From DASPWV01 sp046727855 (GTDB lineage Bacteria; Acidobacteriota; Vicinamibacteria; Vicinamibacterales; UBA2999), in assembly GCA_046727855.1 (NCBI GenBank), contig JBKPDL010000150.1, forward strand, positions 1 through 41,399: 41,399 nucleotides of DNA, given 5' to 3'. The notes below the pieces were generated by a model that made no database searches, was not told where the DNA came from, and saw only the letters and a list, made by a program, of their open reading frames with translations. The translations under genes and the position numbers were made by a program. Shown piece after piece: positions 1 to 6,642 of the stretch (the first letter of the stretch is position 1; every line of letters starts with the position of its first letter).

Positions 1-588
1 GATGGGCGCGTTGGTCGAAAAGTACTCTCGCTTCATGTTGGCGATTTCCTTGTGCCAGCGCTCCTTGCCGGTGGCGGCTTCGAGCGAGACGAAGTAGTTG
101 TCGGGCGTCAGGAAATACAGCCAGTCGCCGTACATGCCGACGCCGCGATTGCCGATGTGATCGCCGCCGCGCGTTCGCCAGCGGAAGTGCCACAACTCGC
201 GGCCGGTGCGCGCGTCCAGCGCCCACACGTGATCGGGCGCGGAGAGATACATGACCCCGTTCACCATCAGCGGCGTCGATTTGATCGTGGGGAGCGATGT
301 GTTGGCGGAAAAATCCTCAGGGCCTCGGCCACCGACGACGGCGTTGGCCGCCGACGTATTCAGCCGGTAGACCCAGGCGAGCGTGAGGCTCTTCACGGTG
401 GCGCTGTTGATTTGTTTGAGCGTGCTGTAGCGGCGGCCCGAATAGTCGCCGTGGTACGTTGGCCAGGCGTCGACCGGAGGTTTGCCGAGGACCGCCGGAT
501 CGAGCCTGGCAGTGGACGATTGGCCGCCAAGCGGCGCGCTTGCGACGGCGACGAGCAGTGGCAGGAGGAACGCAGGTTTGGATGTCAT
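1..588 (-). CDS. PQQ-binding quinoprotein dehydrogenase, N-terminal part (runs off the window)
   Basis: Reading the minus strand from an ATG at 588 gives 196 open codons up to the window edge, so only the N-terminus is present. It starts with a hydrophobic signal peptide (FLLPLLVAVASA) and continues with WPTYHGDYSGRRYSTLKQIN, a hallmark of the first blade of PQQ-dependent alcohol/glucose dehydrogenase-type beta-propellers. A further propeller repeat follows (VWALDARTGRELW, then SLEAATGKERW). The start overlaps the stop of the diheme cytochrome c by 4 bases (ATGA), so the two are probably translated together, and the cytochrome is the natural electron acceptor for a periplasmic quinoprotein. 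The substrate cannot be predicted from this fragment. Family assignment is firm; exact enzyme class is not. Confidence 0.85.
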   Translation of the reverse strand, partial: MTSKPAFLLPLLVAVASAPLGGQSSTARLDPAVLGKPPVDAWPTYHGDYSGRRYSTLKQINSATVKSLTLAWVYRLNTSAANAVVGGRGPEDFSANTSLPTIKSTPLMVNGVMYLSAPDHVWALDARTGRELWHFRWRTRGGDHIGNRGVGMYGDWLYFLTPDNYFVSLEAATGKERWHKEIANMKREYFSTNAPI

Positions 589-1406
589 TTCAGTGTCGCC
601 AGGTAAGCCGTCACGTTGTGCATGTCGGCATCGGTCCACTTCATCAGCATGTCCATGTGCGCTTGCAGTGGATCGGTAACCACCACTTTGGGCGTGCCGT
701 CGTTGCGCAGCCAGGAGCGCATCTGCCCGGTCTTCTCGTCGAAAAGAGTGACATCGAAATCGGTGAGCCGGACGAGCGTACCACTGATCGATTCGCCCGT
801 GGGTAGCGTGACGCTCGCTTTGAGCGCGTTTGGTTGGCGATGGGCGGGAAGCGGCGGAGCGCCAGGCAGACTCCCGCGCGGCAGTACCATACGCCCCTGC
901 AGCACTGCCGGGTCGCTGTATTTCGCGCCAACGCCTTTCAGATCGGCGGCAGGGGAATGGCACGTCCGACATCGGCCGGCGCCGTTGAAAAACGCTTCCC
1001 CCGCCTTCGCATCGCCGACCAGGATGTCGAGAATCTTGTAGAGCCTGCGATTGGCGGCGAGATAGATTTCGCCGTGCAGGAAGGCGGCAACCTCACGCAC
1101 CTGGGGATCCGTCAGATCGAATTTCGGCATTCCTCTATCCGGCCGCCCGACGCGGAGAAACTCGCCCAGCTGTTTTCCATCTTCGTCGGTCTGCACGACA
1201 AGCGAGCGCGTGAGGTCGGGTCCGCTCGATCCGCCGCGCGCGTTGGAACCGTGGCAGAAGCCGCACTCCGCTTTGAAGACCTGCTGCCCGCGTTCGATTG
1301 AAGCGGTGTCGGCGGGCGGCTTCAGCGCCTGCTGCTGCGCCGCCGCGCTGGCCGCCGCTGAAAGCACCACGCACGCTGCGCCAACGACCACGCTGGTCCA
1401 TTTCAT
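585..1406 (-). CDS. secreted diheme c-type cytochrome
   Basis: A 273-residue protein with an N-terminal signal peptide (VVVGAACVVLSAAASAAA) and two CxxCH heme-attachment motifs, CGFCH near residue 50 and CRTCH near residue 150, each inside a cytochrome c-like fold. Methionines such as in RGMPKF could be the distal ligands. The C-terminal third (SVTLPTGESISGTLVRLTDF onward) is a small beta domain often seen fused to acidobacterial cytochromes that partner PQQ dehydrogenases. I chose ATG 1406 because AGAGG lies 7 bases upstream; the in-frame ATG at 1412 leaves only one base of spacing. The gene lies 10 bases after the methyltransferase stop and overlaps the quinoprotein start, so it probably carries electrons from that enzyme to the respiratory chain. 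Confidence 0.85.
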   Translation of the reverse strand: MKWTSVVVGAACVVLSAAASAAAQQQALKPPADTASIERGQQVFKAECGFCHGSNARGGSSGPDLTRSLVVQTDEDGKQLGEFLRVGRPDRGMPKFDLTDPQVREVAAFLHGEIYLAANRRLYKILDILVGDAKAGEAFFNGAGRCRTCHSPAADLKGVGAKYSDPAVLQGRMVLPRGSLPGAPPLPAHRQPNALKASVTLPTGESISGTLVRLTDFDVTLFDEKTGQMRSWLRNDGTPKVVVTDPLQAHMDMLMKWTDADMHNVTAYLATLK

Positions 1407-1416
1407 GTGCATACCT

Positions 1417-2109
1417 CTACCAGATTCCTGGAATCAGGCGCCACCGAACGGAGGATTGGTAACGGCGATAACGCTCCCCAAAGGCCGCGACAAGCGATCG
1501 CTCCTCCCACGGGATCGCCACCACGAGATACAACGATGTGATCGCAGCAAACATCAGGCGATTGATGGTCATCGTCGGCGCGGCAAATGTCATCAACAGC
1601 CAGCCGAGATAAATCGGGTGGCGCACCAGGCCGAACGGGCCGTTGTTGCGGAACACCACGGCTTCCGGCTTTTGCTGCGCCTGCCGGATGCCCGCCAGGT
1701 CGAGTGGATCGAGAAGACCGGCGCCGCGCGCAATGATGTAAAGGCCGAATAACTGCAGCGCGTAAAACAGCCAGCGCGCAGCGCCTTCGACGCGGTAGAC
1801 CGTACCGGGCACGAGCTGCCACAACATGCAGACCGCGATCAGCAGCGCGCTCGACACCCATACATAGAGCGAACGTTCCATCTCGGATGGCACGAGCCGC
1901 GTCACCCAGCGCTTGCCAGCCTCACGCGCGAAGACCGAATGATGCGCGGCGAAGATACCAAAGAGGATCGTGTTGATGACAAGAGCGCGCGGGAGCGCAC
2001 CCGGATCGGCCGGCACCGCACTGCCCAATACGAAGGCGTAAAAGTACACGGTGTAGGCCAGCGCGGCGATGAACACTGCGCCGCCAAGCCATGCCATCAG
2101 TCGTGTCAC
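1417..2109 (-). CDS. ICMT/NnrU-like membrane methyltransferase
   Basis: About 230 residues with five or six membrane segments and the C-terminal signature of the isoprenylcysteine carboxyl methyltransferase/PEMT/NnrU superfamily: GPFGLVRHPIYLGWLL followed by WEERSLVAAFGERYRRYQ. These enzymes bind S-adenosylmethionine at the membrane and methylate small lipophilic substrates such as thiols, lipids or isoprenoid cysteines. The substrate here is unknown; methanethiol S-methyltransferase-like and NnrU-like roles are both possible. The open frame extends to 2205, overlapping the divergent ketosynthase, so an internal start is likely: GTG 2109, 6 bases after a perfect TATAAT, or ATG 2097. It is the first gene of the three-gene minus-strand operon with the cytochrome and quinoprotein. 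Confidence 0.72.
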   Translation of the reverse strand: MTRLMAWLGGAVFIAALAYTVYFYAFVLGSAVPADPGALPRALVINTILFGIFAAHHSVFAREAGKRWVTRLVPSEMERSLYVWVSSALLIAVCMLWQLVPGTVYRVEGAARWLFYALQLFGLYIIARGAGLLDPLDLAGIRQAQQKPEAVVFRNNGPFGLVRHPIYLGWLLMTFAAPTMTINRLMFAAITSLYLVVAIPWEERSLVAAFGERYRRYQSSVRWRLIPGIW

Positions 2110-2114
2110 AGCAG

Positions 2115-2121
2115 TATTATA
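2115..2121. promoter_or_regulatory. divergent -10 elements between methyltransferase and ketosynthase
   Basis: The heptamer TATTATA gives a perfect TATAAT on the minus strand (2121 to 2116) and TATTAT, one mismatch, on the plus strand (2115 to 2120). The minus-strand box ends 6 bases before GTG 2109, which would put the transcript start on the start codon. On the plus strand the leader would be about 17 bases to TTG 2144. I see no convincing -35 box for either. Confidence 0.4.
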
Positions 2122-2143
2122 GGAACCGGGACGCACAAAAAGG

Positions 2144-3403
2144 TTGACCGAGCGCATTGCGATCACAGGTATCGGTGTCGTTTCAACTTTTGGAGTTGGC
2201 CGCAAAACGTTCTGGGATCACGTGCGCCGGGGCGTGAGCGGTACGCGAGCCATCACCGAGTTCGACGCGAGCACCTACCCGTGTCAGGTTGCGGCGGCCG
2301 TTCCCCCCGTTACGATTGACGCAGCCAGCCCGCTTGCCGGCGAAAACGGCAACGGCGGCGGCCATGCCGATCCCAAACGTTACTCGCGTGCGGCGCTCTT
2401 CGGTGTGCTCGCCGCCCGCGAGGCGTGGAACGATGCGCAGCTCGTGTTTGGCCAGCCGGGCGCTGGTGTGATTATCGGCACTGGCGGCGGCGGGATCGAC
2501 GTCGGCGAGCGCCAGTATCAGGACTTCTTCACCAGCAAGGGCAGGCACGTCACACCCTATGCGATCGCCGTGGGCATCTGCGGCATGGTATCGAGCGAGA
2601 TCTCCATTGCGCTCGGCGTCCATGGCATCAGCCATGTTCTTTCTACCGGCTGCACGAGCTCGACCGATGCGATCGGCTATGCGTCGATGCTGCTGCGGAC
2701 CGGCGAATGCGACGTCATCCTGTCCGGCGGCACCGACGGGTGCGTGCTGCCCGGCATGATCTTCGGCTTCTCGCGCATGCGCGCCGTGTCGACCCGCTAC
2801 AACGATCGCCCCGATCAGGCGTCGCGGCCGTTCGATCGCGGCCGCGACGGTTTTGTGCTCGGCGAAGGCGCGTGGATGGTGGTGCTCGAGCGCGAGTCAC
2901 GTGCGCGTGCGCGCGGTGCGCATATCTACGCGTTGATCGAAGGCTACGCCTCCACGTGCGATGCCTATCACCGCGTACAGATGGATCCCGACGGCGAACA
3001 CATCGTCCGCTGTATGACGACCGCGATCGATCGTTCGAGGCGGGCGATCGAGGAGATCGGCTACGTCAACTATCACGGCACGTCGACGCAGTTGAACGAC
3101 GTGATTGAGGCCAGGTGCACGCGTCGCGTGTTCGGCCGGCGTGCCGACCAGGTACCCGGCTCGTCGACCAAATCGATGATCGGCCATCCGCAAGGCGCCA
3201 GCGGCGCGGCCGGTGTGGTGACGACGGCGTTGGCGCTCTCGTGCGGATTCCTGCCGCCGACGATCAATCTCACCGAGCCGGATCCCGAATGCGATCTCGA
3301 CTTCCTGCCTCTCCACGGGCGCGATGAGCGCCCGGCCGCAGCGCTGTGTAACTGTCTCGGGTTCGGCTCCAAGAATTCGGCACTGGTCCTGGGCGCGGCA
3401 TAG
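2144..3403 (+). CDS. beta-ketoacyl-ACP synthase, KAS I/II (FabF-like) family
   Basis: A 419-residue thiolase-fold ketosynthase, normal KAS II length. Catalytic residues are in place: Cys170 in LSTGCTSSTDA, His311 in NYHGTST, Lys343 and His348 in STKSMIGHPQGASGA, and the C-terminal glycine-rich loop NCLGFGSKNSALVLG. It condenses acyl-ACP with malonyl-ACP. It starts with TTG at 2144, which places the typical RIAITGIGVVS at the N-terminus; no strong ribosome site precedes it. There is no acyl carrier protein, malonyltransferase or ketoreductase alongside, which argues against a housekeeping fabF and for a dedicated pathway. Nine bases separate it from the flavoprotein gene, followed by a methyltransferase, an order that recalls alkylresorcinol/alkylpyrone operons in which a type III PKS stands in this position. 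Confidence 0.87.
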   Translation: MTERIAITGIGVVSTFGVGRKTFWDHVRRGVSGTRAITEFDASTYPCQVAAAVPPVTIDAASPLAGENGNGGGHADPKRYSRAALFGVLAAREAWNDAQLVFGQPGAGVIIGTGGGGIDVGERQYQDFFTSKGRHVTPYAIAVGICGMVSSEISIALGVHGISHVLSTGCTSSTDAIGYASMLLRTGECDVILSGGTDGCVLPGMIFGFSRMRAVSTRYNDRPDQASRPFDRGRDGFVLGEGAWMVVLERESRARARGAHIYALIEGYASTCDAYHRVQMDPDGEHIVRCMTTAIDRSRRAIEEIGYVNYHGTSTQLNDVIEARCTRRVFGRRADQVPGSSTKSMIGHPQGASGAAGVVTTALALSCGFLPPTINLTEPDPECDLDFLPLHGRDERPAAALCNCLGFGSKNSALVLGAA

Positions 3404-3412
3404 GCTGCAAAC

Positions 3413-4543
3413 ATGGATGACGTAGTCATTGTCGGCGCGGGACCTGCGGGCTCGTTCGCCGCGATGATCCTGGCGCGCGCAGGGCGGAACGTTCGTCTGT
3501 TCGATCGCGCCGCGTTTCCGCGCACGAAATTGTGCGGCGACACGCTCAATCCCGGTGCGTGCAGCGCGTTGTCGCGGCATGTGCCGCTCGCGCCGCTGCT
3601 CGAGATGTCGCAGCCCATAGCGGGGATGTTGCTGACAGGACCGCGCGGCATACGGGTGCGGGGCGAGTACGGGAGCAACTTGGAAGGTCGCGCGATTGAA
3701 CGGCGGCTCTTCGACGACTGGCTCCTGAGTTACGCGATCCGCGGCGGCGCACGCTTAGAGCAAGGCGTCGCGGTGGAAGACGTGATCATCGATCGCGGCT
3801 GCGTCACCGGGGTTCGCGTGCGTGACGGCGGCAGCCGCGCGACCCATCCGGCGCGGCTCGTGATCGCCGCCGATGGCCGCCACTCTCGCCTCGCGTTTGC
3901 GCTCGGTCTCGCGCGGCATCCTCGGCGTCCCCGGCGGTGGGCGATCGGAGCGTATTTTGAAAACGTGGCGGCTCTTTCCGACGTGGGCGAGATGCACGTC
4001 AGGCGTGGACATTACATTGGAGTGGCGCCGATGCCCGGCGGCGTCGCCAATGCCTGTCTCGTGGTCCCGCGCGAGCACGATGCGAACGGTTGGCGCGACG
4101 CGGCGGCGATGCTGACGTCGCACCTGGCGGCGGATCCGACACTTAAAGCTCGGTTTGCAGACGCGCGCATGATCGGCGCGCCGGCTGTGCTCGGTCCGAT
4201 GGCAGTAGACGCACACGCGTGTGGCTTGCCGGGCATGATGCTCGCCGGCGACGCAGCAGGCTTTATCGATCCGATGACGGGCGACGGCCTCACGTTTGCG
4301 CTGCGCGGCGCGGAGTTGGTGGCAAACGTTGCCATCGGCGTGCTCGATGGCGCGATCGCTCGTGCCCGGGCGGCAAGCGTGCTCGCATCGCAACGACGCG
4401 CGGCCTTTCGCTTGAAGTGGAGGTTCAATCGTGCGCTGCGACGTCTCGTGGCATCGCCGCATGGCGTCTCTACAGCCGCTGCCGCCGCGCGCATCTGGCC
4501 GCGCGCGTTCGAGACGATGATTCGTTATGCGGGTGACGCGTGA
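3413..4543 (+). CDS. FAD-dependent oxidoreductase, geranylgeranyl reductase/PHBH-like
   Basis: A 376-residue flavoprotein. The N-terminus is a Rossmann dinucleotide-binding motif, VVIVGAGPAGSFAAMIL (residues 4-20), then FDRAAFPRTKLCGDTLNPG, which is characteristic of the geranylgeranyl-reductase branch. A DG motif occurs in VIAADGRHSRLA, and the second FAD-binding motif GDAAGFIDPMTGDGL is near residues 279-293. Members either saturate prenyl chains or hydroxylate aromatic or lipid substrates. The gene follows the ketosynthase by 9 bases and overlaps the next methyltransferase by 4 (GTGA), so the three products probably act on one compound. Reductase versus hydroxylase cannot be decided from sequence alone. 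Confidence 0.83.
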   Translation: MDDVVIVGAGPAGSFAAMILARAGRNVRLFDRAAFPRTKLCGDTLNPGACSALSRHVPLAPLLEMSQPIAGMLLTGPRGIRVRGEYGSNLEGRAIERRLFDDWLLSYAIRGGARLEQGVAVEDVIIDRGCVTGVRVRDGGSRATHPARLVIAADGRHSRLAFALGLARHPRRPRRWAIGAYFENVAALSDVGEMHVRRGHYIGVAPMPGGVANACLVVPREHDANGWRDAAAMLTSHLAADPTLKARFADARMIGAPAVLGPMAVDAHACGLPGMMLAGDAAGFIDPMTGDGLTFALRGAELVANVAIGVLDGAIARARAASVLASQRRAAFRLKWRFNRALRRLVASPHGVSTAAAAARIWPRAFETMIRYAGDA

Positions 4544-5103
4544 GCACACCCGCGGTTGCGATTGCCGCGCTCACTCTCCTGGCGGTTCTGTTGATCATGG
4601 CGGGGGAGGCGGCGCTCTCCTCGTACAACGAGAGAATGTTGCGCGCACAAGGGGCGGTGGAGCCGCCAGACGATGTTTATCGCACGATGCGCTGGGCGTA
4701 CCCGGCGTCGTTTGCCGCCATGACGATCGAAGGTGCGTTCATCGGTCCGGCACCGCGCGACGCGCTCGCGATCGGCCTCGCCGTCTTCGGTCTCGCCAAG
4801 GCGCTGAAGATTTCGGCGATCAGTGCGCTGGGCCCGCGGTGGACGTTTCGCGTGCTCGTTCCGCCGAAAGCGCCACTCGTTACGACCGGACCGTACCGCA
4901 TCCTCCGTCACCCCAACTATCTTGCTGTCATGGGGGAGATCATCGGTGTCGCGTTGATTGTGTGCGCACCCGTGACTGGTGTCCTCGCAGCAGTGGGATT
5001 CGGATGGCTGATATGGAAGCGCGTGCGTATCGAAGAGCGCGCTCTCGCCCTTCGACCGACTCAGGACGACCCTGGCACCGGTGGGAGGGTCGCGAGACAA
5101 TAG
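4540..5103 (+). CDS. isoprenylcysteine carboxyl methyltransferase-like protein
   Basis: A 187-residue membrane protein starting with GTG that overlaps the flavoprotein stop (GTGA). It has an N-terminal membrane helix, two or three more hydrophobic segments, and the ICMT superfamily signature GPYRILRHPNYLAVMGEI with RIEERAL downstream. Proteins of this type occur next to ketosynthase or type III PKS genes and O-methylate alkylresorcinols or quinones, in addition to the eukaryotic prenylcysteine role. The context therefore favours methylation of the ketosynthase-derived product. It is the second ICMT-like gene within 3 kb; the other is on the opposite strand at 1417-2109 and is only distantly similar. 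Confidence 0.78.
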   Translation: MSTPAVAIAALTLLAVLLIMAGEAALSSYNERMLRAQGAVEPPDDVYRTMRWAYPASFAAMTIEGAFIGPAPRDALAIGLAVFGLAKALKISAISALGPRWTFRVLVPPKAPLVTTGPYRILRHPNYLAVMGEIIGVALIVCAPVTGVLAAVGFGWLIWKRVRIEERALALRPTQDDPGTGGRVARQ

Positions 5104-5114
5104 TCGCGCCAGCT

Positions 5115-6509
5115 ATGACGCAACGGGTCGAAGCAGTTCTCCCCCGGTGGGCGCGTGCGCTCGATTGGGCCAGCGCCGGCCTCGTCTTACTCAGCCTCAC
5201 CGTGATGATCTTCGGGGGGTTCCGCGAGTGGACACCGTTTGGTCGGTTATCGGTGACATCGTGGATTCGCCCGCTCTTCCTGGCCTTGGTGTTGTTGCTC
5301 GTTCGTCACGCTGTGCGTCGTCGTCCCGCGATCTCGGATCGCATGCTCGATGCACTGCGCCGATGGCGAAATCTGCCCGAAGCGCGCGTGCTCTGGCCGA
5401 TCTTCTTGTCCACCCGCTTTGGCGTGTTGATCGTCGGCTTTCTCGGGCTCGCGCTGTTCGGCTACGCGCCCAACGCCACACCATGGCACCTCTATGAAAA
5501 CGAATTCCTGAATCTCCCCAGCCGCTGGGACACGGGGTGGTACCTCGGCATCGCCGTCGACGGCTACCAGTGGCGTCCCTCGAGCGACCCGCGGTATCAG
5601 CAGAACATCGCGTTTTTTCCGATGTACCCGATGCTGATGCGCTACGGATCGTTGTTCTTCGCGCGGCAGCATATGTGGGTCGGGGTCATCGTCTCGTTTG
5701 TTTCGTTCTTTCTCGCTCTCAAGTACCTATTCCGGCTGACCCGCCTCTGGATTGATGACGACGGCGCCGCAGCCACGCTGGCGTTTATCGCCACGTATCC
5801 GTTCGCGTTGTTTTACAGCGCTGCTTACACCGAATCGTTGTTCCTGCTCACGATTGTGGGCGCGTGTTACCACTTCGAGCGCAGCGAGCTCGCAAAGGCG
5901 GCGGCGTGGGGCCTCGTTGCGGGGCTGACGCGCCCGAACGGGTGTCTGTTGTCGGTGCCGCTGGCATTCATTGCGCTTCGCCCGTGGCTGAGCAATCGCG
6001 ATTGGCACCCCTTGCTGCCGCGGCTCACTGCTGCAGCTGCGCCGGGCATCGGCATGCTGATTTATTCGGCGTACATCTACTCCCTGACGGGAAATCCGCT
6101 GCAGTGGACAACGCAGAACGTTGCGTGGGGTCGCGTCTACCGCGGTGTGGACGTACTCGTCGGCGAACGGATCGAGTTTCTGCAACAGTACGGCTTCTAC
6201 GATTACGCGACCAACCGCAGCATCGACATGCTCTACGTTGTGTGCGTGGTGTTCGTCCTCGCGAGCGTCTGGCCGGTGTACCGCCGCTTCGGCTTGCCCT
6301 ATGCCGTGATCATTCTCCTCAATGTGATTCCGCCGCTGACCATGGGCGGTTTGCTGTCGATGGGACGCGTAACGTCGGTCATCTTTCCTGCATTCATGTG
6401 GCTGGGCGCGGTTGTGCCGGTGCGCCATCGCTTGGGCTGGCTGGTGCTGTTTGCGATGTTGCAGGCGGTCTGCGCCGTCGCATTCTTCACGTGGCGGCCA
6501 TTGTACTAA
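5115..6509 (+). CDS. PIG-V-like polytopic mannosyltransferase
   Basis: A 464-residue integral membrane protein with about ten hydrophobic segments. It carries the PIG-V (GPI mannosyltransferase 2) family landmarks: SRWDTGWYLGIAVDGY in the first lumenal/periplasmic loop, FFPMYPMLMR, YTESLFLL and GLTRPNG. These are GT-C glycosyltransferases that use a polyprenyl-phosphate-linked sugar and keep the acidic catalytic residue in the first loop, here probably the Asp of RWD. Bacterial members are thought to mannosylate lipids or envelope glycans. An open frame extends upstream to 4527, but the part before ATG 5115 is a shadow of the methyltransferase gene. Eleven bases separate it from that gene, so it may glycosylate the same lipid product, though this is inference. 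Confidence 0.8.
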   Translation: MTQRVEAVLPRWARALDWASAGLVLLSLTVMIFGGFREWTPFGRLSVTSWIRPLFLALVLLLVRHAVRRRPAISDRMLDALRRWRNLPEARVLWPIFLSTRFGVLIVGFLGLALFGYAPNATPWHLYENEFLNLPSRWDTGWYLGIAVDGYQWRPSSDPRYQQNIAFFPMYPMLMRYGSLFFARQHMWVGVIVSFVSFFLALKYLFRLTRLWIDDDGAAATLAFIATYPFALFYSAAYTESLFLLTIVGACYHFERSELAKAAAWGLVAGLTRPNGCLLSVPLAFIALRPWLSNRDWHPLLPRLTAAAAPGIGMLIYSAYIYSLTGNPLQWTTQNVAWGRVYRGVDVLVGERIEFLQQYGFYDYATNRSIDMLYVVCVVFVLASVWPVYRRFGLPYAVIILLNVIPPLTMGGLLSMGRVTSVIFPAFMWLGAVVPVRHRLGWLVLFAMLQAVCAVAFFTWRPLY

Positions 6510-6522
6510 CGACGTGAATCTG

Positions 6523-6550
6523 GAGATTTGGAGAGTTGAGATTTGGAGAG
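6523..6550. repeat. tandem 13-bp direct repeat (GAGATTTGGAGAG)
   Basis: GAGATTTGGAGAG occurs at 6523-6535 and again at 6538-6550, separated by TT, in the gap between the mannosyltransferase and the next operon. A third partial copy (GGATTTGG) follows. It is one of several non-coding gaps in this window built from repeated short words. Confidence 0.8.
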
Positions 6551-6622
6551 GATTTGGTGATCAGATTCAAGCAGCGTGACGTACAGGTAGAGATGTGACC
6601 GCGGACTTTACGCGCGCTGCGC

Positions 6623-6628
6623 TATACT
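6623..6628 (+). promoter_or_regulatory. possible -10 box of the large operon
   Basis: TATACT, one mismatch from TATAAT, lies 14 bases before ATG 6643 in the gap upstream of the peptidase-MA gene. No good -35 hexamer is visible at 16-18 bases upstream, so the call is weak. Confidence 0.3.
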
Positions 6629-6642
6629 GGCCGAAACTCGCC

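Noticed and set aside
4527..5114. Long N-terminal extension of the PIG-V-like gene
   Set aside because: This part overlaps the methyltransferase gene in another frame and has shadow-like composition; ATG 5115 gives a normal family start.
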